DNA from: JAATFS01 sp037145635
Lineage (GTDB): Bacteria; Pseudomonadota; Gammaproteobacteria; Xanthomonadales; Xanthomonadaceae
NCBI GenBank assembly: GCA_037145635.1
Contig: JBBCXB010000002.1
Coordinates: 434,001-498,000 of the forward strand
Reading direction: 5' to 3'
Length of the DNA stretch: 64,000 bases
Shown: positions 34,416 through 41,848 of the stretch, piece after piece
Numbering within the stretch: the first letter of the stretch is position 1
How the letters are laid out: every line of letters starts with the position of its first letter
The notes under the pieces: generated by a model
Database searches by the model: none
The model's input: only the letters and a program-made list of their open reading frames with translations
Told to the model about the DNA's origin: nothing
Program-made: the position numbers and the translations under genes

Positions 34416-34582
34416 AAAAACACCAACAAAAGCAAACGAGATTCTCCAGGATGTTAGAAAGCCATGGAGACTTTCTTGTGAAATACGGCGATCAATTCTT
34501 TAATATTCTATGGTCCCCGTTAGCAATCGTAGTGAGCCTCCTTCTTGTGCTCACCCTCGCGATATTTGAAGCCATTTTCTGA
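34412..34582 (+). CDS. Small membrane protein, 56 residues
   Basis: Starting at the ATG coupled to the previous gene, the product has a basic N-terminal part (MKKHQQKQTRFSR) and a C-terminal hydrophobic helix of about 22 residues (PLAIVVSLLLVLTLAIFEAIF). An in-frame ATG at 34373 would add 13 residues but has no Shine-Dalgarno. Its end overlaps the end of the convergent gene at 34551. Confidence 0.45.
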   Translation: MKKHQQKQTRFSRMLESHGDFLVKYGDQFFNILWSPLAIVVSLLLVLTLAIFEAIF

Positions 34583-35312
34583 TAGAGATAAAAAACTCGG
34601 CAACAGACTGGCGGATCAGGTCAATATGTCCGTTCCTAAGAAGGCCGAGCCACCACACCGTATAGCCAAAGTAGATGATAAGTAACAATAAAGAGAAGTA
34701 AAAGGCAAATGCACGAAAGGAATCTTTCTTATTTTTTAGCTTTTTATACCTAAGCCATGCAAAGAATACAGCACAAGCCAAGCCTGGCGGGAATATCATT
34801 GCATACGCGATATTTTCCAACTGCTTCTTATAGAGAATGAAAAAAATTAAACCAGCACATATCGTCGCAACGGATATCGCATAGAGCAAAGCATCAATTT
34901 GAAAGGATTTTTTCCAATGAAGCAACTTAACCGTTGCCGGTCTCTCAGAAAAATAGATACCTGCGCCGCCAGCAAATGTAGCTAGTGCTGGGAAAATGTA
35001 AGCCAGGTATTCAAAGTAGTCAGCCGTATTTTTGAAAATCGGGATGCCAACTATAACGAAAGCCAAAACCAAGAACAAGAAGAAATGAAAGATCGATGGC
35101 TCAAATAGCGCCATTGGCACAGATTTCTTACTGACAAACTCTTCGAGAATCTTTATACGCTTTTCGAGCGCTACTATCTTGTTATTATTCTCAGCATCCT
35201 TTCTTTGAAATTCCTTTATAAGGGACGACTGATCAGCACGGGAACTTTTGCTTAGCAATGCTAAGAGTATAGAGGATCCAAATATTCCAAAGACACTCGA
35301 TAGTTTGGACAT
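34551..35312 (-). CDS. Hypothetical multi-pass membrane protein with coiled coil
   Basis: The 253-residue product has a short hydrophobic start, a charged coiled-coil stretch at about 25-60, and four or five membrane segments at roughly 76-96, 101-122, 141-165, 172-190 and 203-225. It is AT-rich, unlike the chromosome. I recognise no family. The arrangement suggests a membrane sensor or effector, but nothing proves this. Confidence 0.55.
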   Translation of the reverse strand: MSKLSSVFGIFGSSILLALLSKSSRADQSSLIKEFQRKDAENNNKIVALEKRIKILEEFVSKKSVPMALFEPSIFHFFLFLVLAFVIVGIPIFKNTADYFEYLAYIFPALATFAGGAGIYFSERPATVKLLHWKKSFQIDALLYAISVATICAGLIFFILYKKQLENIAYAMIFPPGLACAVFFAWLRYKKLKNKKDSFRAFAFYFSLLLLIIYFGYTVWWLGLLRNGHIDLIRQSVAEFFISIRKWLQISRG

Positions 35313-35352
35313 CGTTTAACCCGTGCGGCTTCCAATAAGTTAAGTTCCGCGA

Positions 35353-35703
35353 TCAATCATGATCGCCTTGGCTCTTGCTTTCCTTAGAAAAATACCCTTT
35401 GAAGTGAGCAAGCATCATCTGCCGCTGCCTTTTTGAGATCTTAGAATAGAAGATGATCATTTCAGCCAAATCGTCTTCATCAGTGAAGAGTGCTGGCAGT
35501 GGCAAACCCAAAGCATCGGCAAGTCGTTGGGCCGTGCGCAGATCGCACTCCCTCCCGCCCTTCTCATAGCGATTGATGCGAACTCGGGCCACGTCAACGC
35601 TTAGGCCAGCAGCTACGCCTAGCGCTTCCTGCGTCAGATTGGCGGCCAAACGGGCTTCGCGCAGGCGCTTGGCAAAGAGGAGACGGGCGTCGGGCAGTTC
35701 CAA
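35353..35703 (-). CDS. XRE family transcriptional regulator
   Basis: The 116-residue product has an HTH_3 domain at about 8-65 (FAKRLREARLAANLTQEALG... RINRYEKGGRECDLRTAQRLADALG) followed by a short charged tail. It is divergent from the membrane protein gene at 35810 and probably controls that intergenic region. It may be the element's regulator. Confidence 0.85.
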   Translation of the reverse strand: MELPDARLLFAKRLREARLAANLTQEALGVAAGLSVDVARVRINRYEKGGRECDLRTAQRLADALGLPLPALFTDEDDLAEMIIFYSKISKRQRQMMLAHFKGYFSKESKSQGDHD

Positions 35704-35809
35704 AACGTGACCAAGGGCTGATGTCCTGAACGAGCATGAAGTCTCCTGCTTGCGCCGTCTGTTTCCATTTAGGTAACATCATAAGCGTCAACCAGCACAA
35801 GGGGAACTC

Positions 35810-36130
35810 ATGGGCGCACCAGAGCAGGAAATGGCGGAGGAGATCCACAAGCGGCAGGTTCAGGGGCAGGCCGCAGCACAGCTCACCCAGCCCATGCTCA
35901 AACGAGGCTGGCGCATTGCCTATGTGGGGTGGGCTGCTCCCATCCTGCCGGTCATTGGCTTCTTCTTCCTGATCGTCCTTTCGATCGTTGCGTTGATCCA
36001 TGGCGTCTTGGCCATCGTCAAAGGCAACACCTCTGGGGGCTTACGCCTGGTCTTGGCTGCCTGGCTTGGGTCAACCGTCGTTGGCCTGCTCTGGATGGGT
36101 GTCTATGCCCTTCTTTCCTCTCTCTTTTAA
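35810..36130 (+). CDS. Hypothetical two-helix membrane protein
   Basis: The 106-residue product has a soluble N-terminus of about 35 residues and two hydrophobic segments (about 39-68 and 79-103). GGGGAA precedes the ATG. A lipoprotein gene follows after 13 bases on the same strand, probably in one operon. No function is recognised. Confidence 0.6.
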   Translation: MGAPEQEMAEEIHKRQVQGQAAAQLTQPMLKRGWRIAYVGWAAPILPVIGFFFLIVLSIVALIHGVLAIVKGNTSGGLRLVLAAWLGSTVVGLLWMGVYALLSSLF

Positions 36131-36143
36131 TCAAGGAACGCGT

Positions 36144-36458
36144 ATGTTTAAGGTTCGTCTGATCACCATTGGCCTGATGGTTGCCACTTTGGCTGCTTGC
36201 TCATCTGGGCCCTCTGAGTCCAGGGCTGAGGAAGCGATGCTTGCGTTCGTCAAAGCCAATGGCTCCGAGGATGCCAAGCTCACCAAGTTCTCTTTGGGCA
36301 AGTGTTCGAAGTCTGATAATGGTGGCTATAACTGCCCTGTTGAATCCCATGTTGTGGCGATGGGTGGCAACTTTGATCAAGACTTCTCCGGTGTTTTCAC
36401 CTTTGCTGAAATGGATGGAAAATATAAAGTTGTGGGCACTGTGAGCCGCACGCTTTAA
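36144..36458 (+). CDS. Putative small lipoprotein
   Basis: The 104-residue product has a lipoprotein signal with lipobox LAAC (C at residue 18) and a secreted domain with two further cysteines (KCSKSDNGGYNC) that may form a disulfide. AAGGAA precedes the ATG. It follows the 35810 gene and is closed by the terminator at 36481. Confidence 0.65.
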   Translation: MFKVRLITIGLMVATLAACSSGPSESRAEEAMLAFVKANGSEDAKLTKFSLGKCSKSDNGGYNCPVESHVVAMGGNFDQDFSGVFTFAEMDGKYKVVGTVSRTL

Positions 36459-36480
36459 GTAAGCGAGAATAATTTTGTCC

Positions 36481-36505
36481 AAAAGCCCCGCAAGGGGCTT
36501 TTTCT
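36481..36505 (+). terminator. Terminator after the lipoprotein gene
   Basis: AAAAGCCCC, a short GCAA loop and GGGGCTTTTTCT form a classical rho-independent terminator 22 bases after the stop codon. Confidence 0.85.
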
Positions 36506-36629
36506 ATTGGAATCGCTGATTCCTTATAAGGGGATGCACACTTCCCAAGGATCTCCTCAAGGATAATAGGGCGAATCGAATTTAGCCGACCCCGCACCCT
36601 TGACGACAGAAGATTCTTGGCTATGAATC

Positions 36630-36863
36630 ATGCTCATGGACCGGAGCAACAAACTTAGCCCACAAGAGCGAGAGGCGCTTCTATCAGACAGAGGCTTCCG
36701 TCAATATGTCATCGACCTCGCCGTGGAATTGGAAAAACACCATGGGCTCATCGTGACGGTCGAGATTGAAGCTGTGCTTGAAAGGTTTGTCGAAGGGAAA
36801 ATTGATCCGGATGAACTTAGCCAGGAGCTTCAAATTCTGTCGTCCGGCCCGATCTTACATTGA
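36630..36863 (+). CDS. Hypothetical protein, 77 residues
   Basis: The product is acidic and helical (SPQEREALLSDRGFRQYVIDLAVELEKHHG) with no recognised domain. An ATG at 36636 is an alternative start. It stands alone between a terminator and the second integrase. Coding status is moderately supported by length and composition only. Confidence 0.45.
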   Translation: MLMDRSNKLSPQEREALLSDRGFRQYVIDLAVELEKHHGLIVTVEIEAVLERFVEGKIDPDELSQELQILSSGPILH

Positions 36864-37022
36864 GCCGCCACTTTCTATAGATTATGGCCACCTCAACGTA
36901 ACATTGTTCGGGACTTTAAGTGTCAAGCTATTGCAACCAATTTTCAATTAATCATAGACGACTCGCTTGGGATCAATTTTTCACCAGCGTCTATAGAAAA
37001 ATAATAAACCCACATATTTTTA

Positions 37023-37050
37023 TTGACAGTATTGGCGTGATCTGTATTTT
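37023..37050 (+). promoter_or_regulatory. Promoter of the second integrase, probably leaderless
   Basis: TTGACA (37023-37028), a 16-base spacer and TATTTT (37045-37050) end seven bases before the ATG at 37057. Transcription would start at or very near the initiation codon. No Shine-Dalgarno is visible. Confidence 0.55.
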
Positions 37051-37056
37051 TGCTTG

Positions 37057-38436
37057 ATGCTACCCGATCAAGAACCTGATGACGAACTTTCAACGTGCTC
37101 CACAGGAAGGATCACCATCGGCCCTGTTACCTTTGAGCCTATCCATTTCAGGGGACCAGATGCTATAAAGAATTTAGACCGGACCATCAAGACCATTCTT
37201 AATATAGCGCTGAAAGCCGGGCATACTGTGCCTGGCCCACCTCAACAGCCAGCGGAAAAAGGAAAGGTCCTGTTCTTAGATAGTGAAATTGCCAAATACA
37301 TTGAGAGCATGGAGGGCGAATGTGCCGATCTAACAAATATTTCCACGACCGAACACTCACTCAAACTTCTCCTTGGAGTCATAGGCGATAAGGCTATTGG
37401 CGAAATTGAGCAAGATGACATCAGCACTTTTAAGAACGCTTTGCGGTGGTGGCCGCCGAACGCCACAAGATCACGCGAGTTTGACGGGCTATCTATCTGC
37501 GAGATCATCCAGAGGGGTAAAGCCAAAAACTTGCCAGGGCCCTCGGCTAATACCATCAACAACCACATGGCGAAGGTAAACAAATTCTTCAATAGCTTAG
37601 TGGCCAAGATAAAATTAGCTCATTCACCCATGCAGGGCATAGAGCTTAGAATTCGCAATTCTGGCCCAATTGAAGAGCGACTATTTGATCCGTGTGACCT
37701 TGAAGCAATCTTTAAGGAAGATGATTATATGGCATGGGTGAACGGCAAGCCTCACCTCTACTGGACGCCTCTCATTGCTTACTGCACGGGAGCAAGGATC
37801 AATGAAATCGCCCAACTGAAATTAGCGGACATCACCGAAATCGACGGGCAGCTGTGTTTTTTAATTCGCGTAACGAAAGACATCGATGAGCATGGTGCAA
37901 AACTAAAAACATCTAATCAAAAGATCAAAGGCAAGCCGTCTTCTAGGGTGATCCCCGTTTCTTCTTTATTGATAAAGCAAGGGTTCCTAACATACATCGA
38001 GGATATCAAAAAAACTGGACATCCGCGCCTTTTCCCATTTCTCTCAGCGGGTGTCAGCCTAGTCAATGGGAGACGCAAGGTTTTAGGATACGGCCATAGC
38101 CTTACGCCGCAATTTAGCGCTTATCTAAAAACCAAGCGATTTGGAAAAGGCGTGGCCTTCCATGCATTTCGCCACACGTTCGCCACAATGCTTCATCAGG
38201 AAGGCGTAGATATCGAGAACATCGAGCAAATCACAGGCCATCTGCCGTCTTTCCACTCGCGTCAAGTGAGTGCAGCCACACTCAAATCGCACTACTTACA
38301 TCTAGGCACGAAGACAGCGGAGGTCGAGACCATGGTAAGAACAATCAGCGCACTGCGTGCTTTGCCAGAAATACCGATCTATAAAACGGAAGACTTTCAA
38401 AAGGCATTGACCCAAAAGCGTAAGTTTCACCCGTAA
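37057..38436 (+). CDS. Tyrosine recombinase, complete
   Basis: The 459-residue product has a core-binding domain (about 75-180) and a catalytic domain with all residues: R247 (CTGARINE), H369 and R372 (HAFRHT), H395 (ITGH) and Y413 (SHYLHLG). It is unrelated in detail to the interrupted integrase near attL and lies in the middle of the element. It may be from an older insertion, or may act as the working recombinase. A terminator follows at once. Confidence 0.9.
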   Translation: MLPDQEPDDELSTCSTGRITIGPVTFEPIHFRGPDAIKNLDRTIKTILNIALKAGHTVPGPPQQPAEKGKVLFLDSEIAKYIESMEGECADLTNISTTEHSLKLLLGVIGDKAIGEIEQDDISTFKNALRWWPPNATRSREFDGLSICEIIQRGKAKNLPGPSANTINNHMAKVNKFFNSLVAKIKLAHSPMQGIELRIRNSGPIEERLFDPCDLEAIFKEDDYMAWVNGKPHLYWTPLIAYCTGARINEIAQLKLADITEIDGQLCFLIRVTKDIDEHGAKLKTSNQKIKGKPSSRVIPVSSLLIKQGFLTYIEDIKKTGHPRLFPFLSAGVSLVNGRRKVLGYGHSLTPQFSAYLKTKRFGKGVAFHAFRHTFATMLHQEGVDIENIEQITGHLPSFHSRQVSAATLKSHYLHLGTKTAEVETMVRTISALRALPEIPIYKTEDFQKALTQKRKFHP

Positions 38437-38466
38437 AAAAGCCCCGCATTGCAGGGCTTTTCTTTT
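38436..38466. terminator. Bidirectional terminator between the integrase and the H-NS-like gene
   Basis: AAAAGCCCCGC and GCAGGGCTTTT form a stem with one mismatch and A/T runs on both sides. It serves the two convergent genes. Confidence 0.8.
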
Positions 38467-38869
38467 ATCCCGGGAACTTCGGGAATTTTTCGTCTGGATG
38501 CTTGGCCTTCCATTCTTTATAAGCCGCTGACCCTTCCCAAGCAGCAAACGAACGAGGGGTGCGTCCCCTGCCCGTCCATGTCTCTTGTGTATGAGGCAGC
38601 CAATACTTCGGGGCGACTTCCTTCCTGGTGCCCGTTGCCTTTTTCGGCCGACCTGGGCCAGGGCTAGAAACGCCCACCTGGGCCACAATGTCGGCTTTTT
38701 GCTTGGCAGTGAAGTGCTGGCCAAAACGGCTCAGCAGATCTGACACTTGCAAGAATGCACTGGACGCTTCTTCTTCCAACAAGTTTGCTTCTTGCTCTTC
38801 AAGCTTTTTCAGCTCTTCCGCAAGCTTAGCTTTGGCAGAGGCAATGGAGTCGAGGGTAGGTTTGGACAT
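38465..38869 (-). CDS. H-NS family histone-like protein
   Basis: The 134-residue product has a coiled-coil N-terminal half and the H-NS DNA-binding domain at about 88-120, with KYWLPHTQETWTGRGRTP (core TGRGRTP at 99-105). H-NS proteins bind AT-rich DNA and silence foreign genes. It is encoded on a low-GC element and probably controls it. A TATAAT box lies about 30 bases upstream of the start. Confidence 0.9.
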   Translation of the reverse strand: MSKPTLDSIASAKAKLAEELKKLEEQEANLLEEEASSAFLQVSDLLSRFGQHFTAKQKADIVAQVGVSSPGPGRPKKATGTRKEVAPKYWLPHTQETWTGRGRTPRSFAAWEGSAAYKEWKAKHPDEKFPKFPG

Positions 38870-38897
38870 CGATTGTATCTCACTTGGTGACCCCCTG

Positions 38898-38903
38898 ATT
38901 ATA
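38898..38903 (-). promoter_or_regulatory. Candidate -10 box of the H-NS-like gene
   Basis: The minus strand has a perfect TATAAT here. No good -35 hexamer is visible at 16-18 bases, so the promoter may be weak or activated. Confidence 0.4.
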
Positions 38904-38980
38904 GAGGAACACGAGCTAGAAGCGTGGATGCCGATCAATTTCCCACAAGGGAACTTTTCATGCACATATATCATGCCATC

Positions 38981-40108
38981 CTAGATCCAGAAAGGATCCG
39001 CATGCCATCTTTCGGGAAACCCCATCTGAGCTTTCATATGATCCGCAACGGGATATTTTGCAAACAAGGAATGCATAGACTGGGCTATCCCATCTTGCTG
39101 ACCACTGTTTTTCAACATTACTCGGATCATCGCAAGGTTCAAATAAATTCTATTTTTTTTGCCAAGCTTCCCAGCAACCTTAGGAGACAAGAGGCGCTCT
39201 ATTCCTGGCGGGATGCCCATGTTTCGACTCCATAGCCTATTGTGGTGGGCACACCAATTTCGCATATTACGAATATATTCAACCCAAAGCTCGAAGCTAC
39301 GCAGGTTATAAGCTCCCCAGCCATTGGCCATAGTGTCCAACAAATTGGGTCCGCTAGTCACTTCGAAGGGCTTTTTATCCAAGGCCTTCATCAAATAAAG
39401 CAATTGCCCCAGGGTAAGAGTTTCCACAGTCATCCAGAAAGGAGGGAGCAGCCCGTTACGCCCCTTTCCGACACAGTTATGATACTTATTCGCAAAGTGC
39501 TTACTAAAATCCTCGGATGAAGAGGATACGGCAGAAAAAATGTGACTTAGCGTTCTTTTTGGAAACTCACGATAGATCTCTCGTCTCATATACCAGAACG
39601 GATCATTCAAATAAGAACCCACTACCCTATCCAGCTCATGTCTAAGATTAATTTCTATGATGCCCGTTAAGGACAAAACCATTGCTCTGAGATCACGATC
39701 GAAATCATGAAGTTGGCAAGCATCATCAAAATTTGCGCCAACAACAAAGGCTTTGAAGTCGGGCGGATTCAGAAACGGCCGGAGATATATCTTAAATCGA
39801 TAATAGCTTATGTAGGTAAGGATAGCTTCGGCATTAGCTGGAACGGAAACTACTAACCCCATCGCTTGGAGCTTGGCTACTAGCTCTTGCGGAGTCCGAT
39901 ATGGCTTTAGATAGGGCGATAGCTTCCGCTGTTTGATGTAAAGCCAGGTGACATTACGCTTCAGCCAGCGCCTACACCAAGCCCTCAATCTTTTTTTGAA
40001 TCCTTGAGCCATCCCTGCATCCTGCTTGGGGAAATTTTGGACAAAAGAAAGCCTGCGACTCCTCACCGAAGCGCGAGGCTTAGATGAGTGTGCAGGCGTT
40101 GTTGACAT
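38981..40108 (-). CDS. Abi_2 (AbiD/AbiF) family abortive infection protein
   Basis: The 375-residue product matches the Abi_2 family: YISYYRFKIYLRPF (about 99-112), FDRDLRAMVLSLTGIIEINLRHEL (about 136-159) and the conserved end IRNMRNWCAHHNRLWSR (about 279-295), which holds the R-N-x3-H of a HEPN-type RNase (R283, N284, H288). Family members block phage growth by damaging RNA in the infected cell. The N-terminal 60 residues are basic and unusual; ATGs within them may be the true start. It is the last gene before the right end of the element. Confidence 0.85.
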   Translation of the reverse strand: MSTTPAHSSKPRASVRSRRLSFVQNFPKQDAGMAQGFKKRLRAWCRRWLKRNVTWLYIKQRKLSPYLKPYRTPQELVAKLQAMGLVVSVPANAEAILTYISYYRFKIYLRPFLNPPDFKAFVVGANFDDACQLHDFDRDLRAMVLSLTGIIEINLRHELDRVVGSYLNDPFWYMRREIYREFPKRTLSHIFSAVSSSSEDFSKHFANKYHNCVGKGRNGLLPPFWMTVETLTLGQLLYLMKALDKKPFEVTSGPNLLDTMANGWGAYNLRSFELWVEYIRNMRNWCAHHNRLWSRNMGIPPGIERLLSPKVAGKLGKKNRIYLNLAMIRVMLKNSGQQDGIAQSMHSLFAKYPVADHMKAQMGFPERWHADPFWI

Positions 40109-40253
40109 AAATCCTACCCCTAGATGGGCCGCATGTCAAGTCCAAGTGGGCTTTACTTCTTAGCTGGTTAAACATGGGCGGATCGCCTGCCGGCAAGTGC
40201 GTTGCTCCATCCGATACTGGTCACCACCCATTGATAGCAGCTACAATGGCGGG

Positions 40254-40301
40254 ACACAAACAAGGACACCTGTCCGGTTTGCGTATCGTCGGAAGATCAA
40301 G
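40254..40301. other. Second copy of integrase-proximal sequence near attR
   Basis: CGGGACACAAA, then GGACAC and later TGCGTATC repeat the sequence at 25324-25357, where the integrase gene starts. It may be arm-type recombinase binding sites, or the remnant of another integrase gene start. Confidence 0.45.
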
Positions 40302-40328
40302 AGGTTAGGTCGGGTTCAAGCGACAAAT

Positions 40329-40342
40329 CCTCTCTCCGCCAG
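40329..40342. other. attR: 14-bp core of the element
   Basis: CCTCTCTCCGCCAG repeats the tRNA-Ser(GGA) 3' end. The chromosome resumes here and the SRP RNA gene lies 45 bases further on. Confidence 0.85.
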
Positions 40343-40358
40343 ATTCAGTGTGGTAAGG

Positions 40359-40378
40359 CCGCGCCTCATGCGCGGTTT
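40359..40378 (+). terminator. Original tRNA-Ser terminator, displaced by the element
   Basis: CCGCGC, CTCAT and GCGCGG form a stem followed by TTT. Its position just after attR suggests it once terminated tRNA-Ser, before the insertion. Confidence 0.55.
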
Positions 40379-40387
40379 CGTGTCTAT

Positions 40388-40498
40388 GGTGGCCCTGTCG
40401 GTCCCTCGCGACGCTAGATCGAAAATCCCGCCAGGGCCGGAAGGCAGCAACGGTATCGTTCGACGCGTGCGCCGAGGTCAACCGGCAGGGCCGCCACC
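40388..40498 (+). ncRNA. ffs: Signal recognition particle RNA (4.5S)
   Basis: The segment contains the conserved domain IV core CCAGGGCCGGAAGGCAGCAA, which has the symmetric and asymmetric loops bound by Ffh. The outer ends GGTGGCCCTG and CAGGGCCGCCACC pair to close the long hairpin. TTTT follows directly. It lies beyond the element, with dnaX, recR and tRNA-Ser on the other side, its ancestral neighbours. Confidence 0.93.
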
Positions 40499-41260
40499 TT
40501 TTCGGGCCCTGCGCTCTGCCATCGGGCACGCCTCCCGGCTTCCCGAAAGCAGGCACGTTCCGGCAATGCGCTTCCTGCGCAACCTGCCGTCCGGGCTGCG
40601 CCGAGCAACCGCACCGGCTGCCTGGCCACTTCCAGCTGGGCTTAGAGCGGGAAATCCTGCAGGACGCCGCCCGCAGTCGCACCGGCCACCACATTCCCGC
40701 ATCCCGTCCCAGCGTCACCAGCCACCTCGGCTTGCACCCGCGGCGCCTCGCGGCTGCACGCTAGCTAGGTAAACCCAGTACGTTGTTAGAGGTATTCGTG
40801 AATAGGTGCCTGGTATCTCAGGCTGGCGTGGAGGGCTCGAACGGGCATGTTTATGCAGATTCATCCGGGGCCCGTGGGGGCGGGGTTAGGTTCGTAACCC
40901 CTATCTTCCAGCGATGCCCCGGATGAACGACCTACTGAGGGATCACAGCCAGGCACAAGCGGCCCCCGCCGGCCGCTTGCCTCCCTGCGGTTCGCCGCAG
41001 CACTCTTTTAACCCGGCACTGCCGGCAGAGGACGTGGAGACGCCCCCCGGATTGGCGGGTTCCCACACAGTACCAACCCGGTCGAAAAGCGATGAGACGC
41101 TGACGGCGTCATGGGTCAAACCGGGGCTTGGCAACGCATCGAATGCAGGCAGCAGGCACCCGCCACCAACATCGAACGCGGCATGTATCCTTCCGCGTAA
41201 CTCGGCGCACCGCAAGCTAGAAAGCGGTGCCGGACATCGACCGCCAGGCAGGGATTATCA
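40499..41260. other. 762-base stretch with no clear gene
   Basis: I see no supported coding sequence. Open frames here are short or lack homology. It holds the first 58-bp repeat at 40894-40951 and a 12-bp inverted repeat TTCATCCGGGGC/GCCCCGGATGAA at 40860-40871 and 40916-40927. It looks like decayed accessory sequence. Confidence 0.5.
40894..40951 (+). repeat. 58-bp direct repeat, copy 1
   Basis: GTAACCCC, ATCTTCCAG, GATGCCCCGGATGAAC and GATCAC blocks are shared with 41791-41848; 49 of 58 positions agree. The two copies flank the MAPEG gene. Confidence 0.75.
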
Positions 41261-41794
41261 GTGAACCCGAAAGATTCGCGGCGCGGCGTGATCGGCGGCA
41301 TGGCAGCCGCCCTCCTCTTCAGTGGCCTAGCATTTTTCCTGGCAGCCAGGATTCAGCCGTTCGGCTTTCCAATGACGCTTTCGCCGCGCCTGCAGATTGC
41401 ATCGCTCTCCGCCATTGCGCCGACGTTTACGCTGGTGTTTTGCATCATGCGGCTGGCTAGGCATCGATTCGAAACGCCGCAGGATCTCGATGGAGGCGGG
41501 CTGACGACCAACAGCGAAAGAGCCAACCTGCTCCAGACGTTGATCCAGAACACACTGGAGCAGTTGGCCATCGCTTTGCCGGCATACACCGCTTGGAGCA
41601 TTCTGGCGCCCGACCCACTCGTTCACCTGGCGCCCGCTTCTTCCATCTTATTTCTGTGCGGCCGAATCTTTTTCTTCTTTGGCTACCGTCATGGTGCATC
41701 CGGACGTGCATTTGGTTTTGCGCTTACGTTCTACCCTACCGTTGGACTACTGAGCTGGACGACCGTCCTCGCAATCCAACGTCTTGCTTGGTAA
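41261..41794 (+). CDS. MAPEG-like membrane protein
   Basis: The 177-residue product has four hydrophobic segments (about 10-30, 43-63, 105-125 and 150-172) and the MAPEG pattern: SERANLLQTLIQNTLEQ followed by FLCGRIFFFFGYRHGASGRAFGF. Family members act in glutathione or lipid metabolism, but the bacterial substrate is unknown. Its stop codon lies inside copy 2 of the 58-bp repeat. Codon use is less GC-rich than the neighbouring moa genes, consistent with transfer. Confidence 0.7.
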   Translation: MNPKDSRRGVIGGMAAALLFSGLAFFLAARIQPFGFPMTLSPRLQIASLSAIAPTFTLVFCIMRLARHRFETPQDLDGGGLTTNSERANLLQTLIQNTLEQLAIALPAYTAWSILAPDPLVHLAPASSILFLCGRIFFFFGYRHGASGRAFGFALTFYPTVGLLSWTTVLAIQRLAW

Positions 41795-41848
41795 CCCCCA
41801 TCTTCCAGAGATGCCCCGGATGAACAACCTATTGGAAGATCACGGCTA
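41791..41848 (+). repeat. 58-bp direct repeat, copy 2
   Basis: It starts at the MAPEG stop codon and ends at the moaE stop codon on the other strand. See copy 1 at 40894-40951. Confidence 0.75.

Larger units (their letters stand above)
25256..40342. mobile_element. 15-kb integrative mobilizable element in tRNA-Ser(GGA)
   Basis: The segment is bounded by exact 14-bp repeats of the tRNA 3' end and is clearly lower in GC than the 65-70% chromosome on both sides. It carries two tyrosine recombinase genes, one interrupted, a MobQ-like relaxase with oriT, an H-NS-like protein, an XRE regulator, a methyltransferase-HerA-NurA operon and an Abi_2 protein. No type IV secretion, replication or phage structural genes are present. 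It would need a helper conjugative element to move. It separates tRNA-Ser from the SRP RNA gene, normally close neighbours. Confidence 0.88.

Noticed and set aside
25256..40342. Prophage
   Set aside because: No capsid, tail, terminase, lysis or replication genes are present; the relaxase and oriT point to a mobilizable element instead.
40914..41264. 116-codon open frame starting MPRMNDLLRDH
   Set aside because: It starts inside the 58-bp repeat, has no domain or good ribosome binding site, and the second repeat copy has a stop after 12 codons; I treat it as non-coding.
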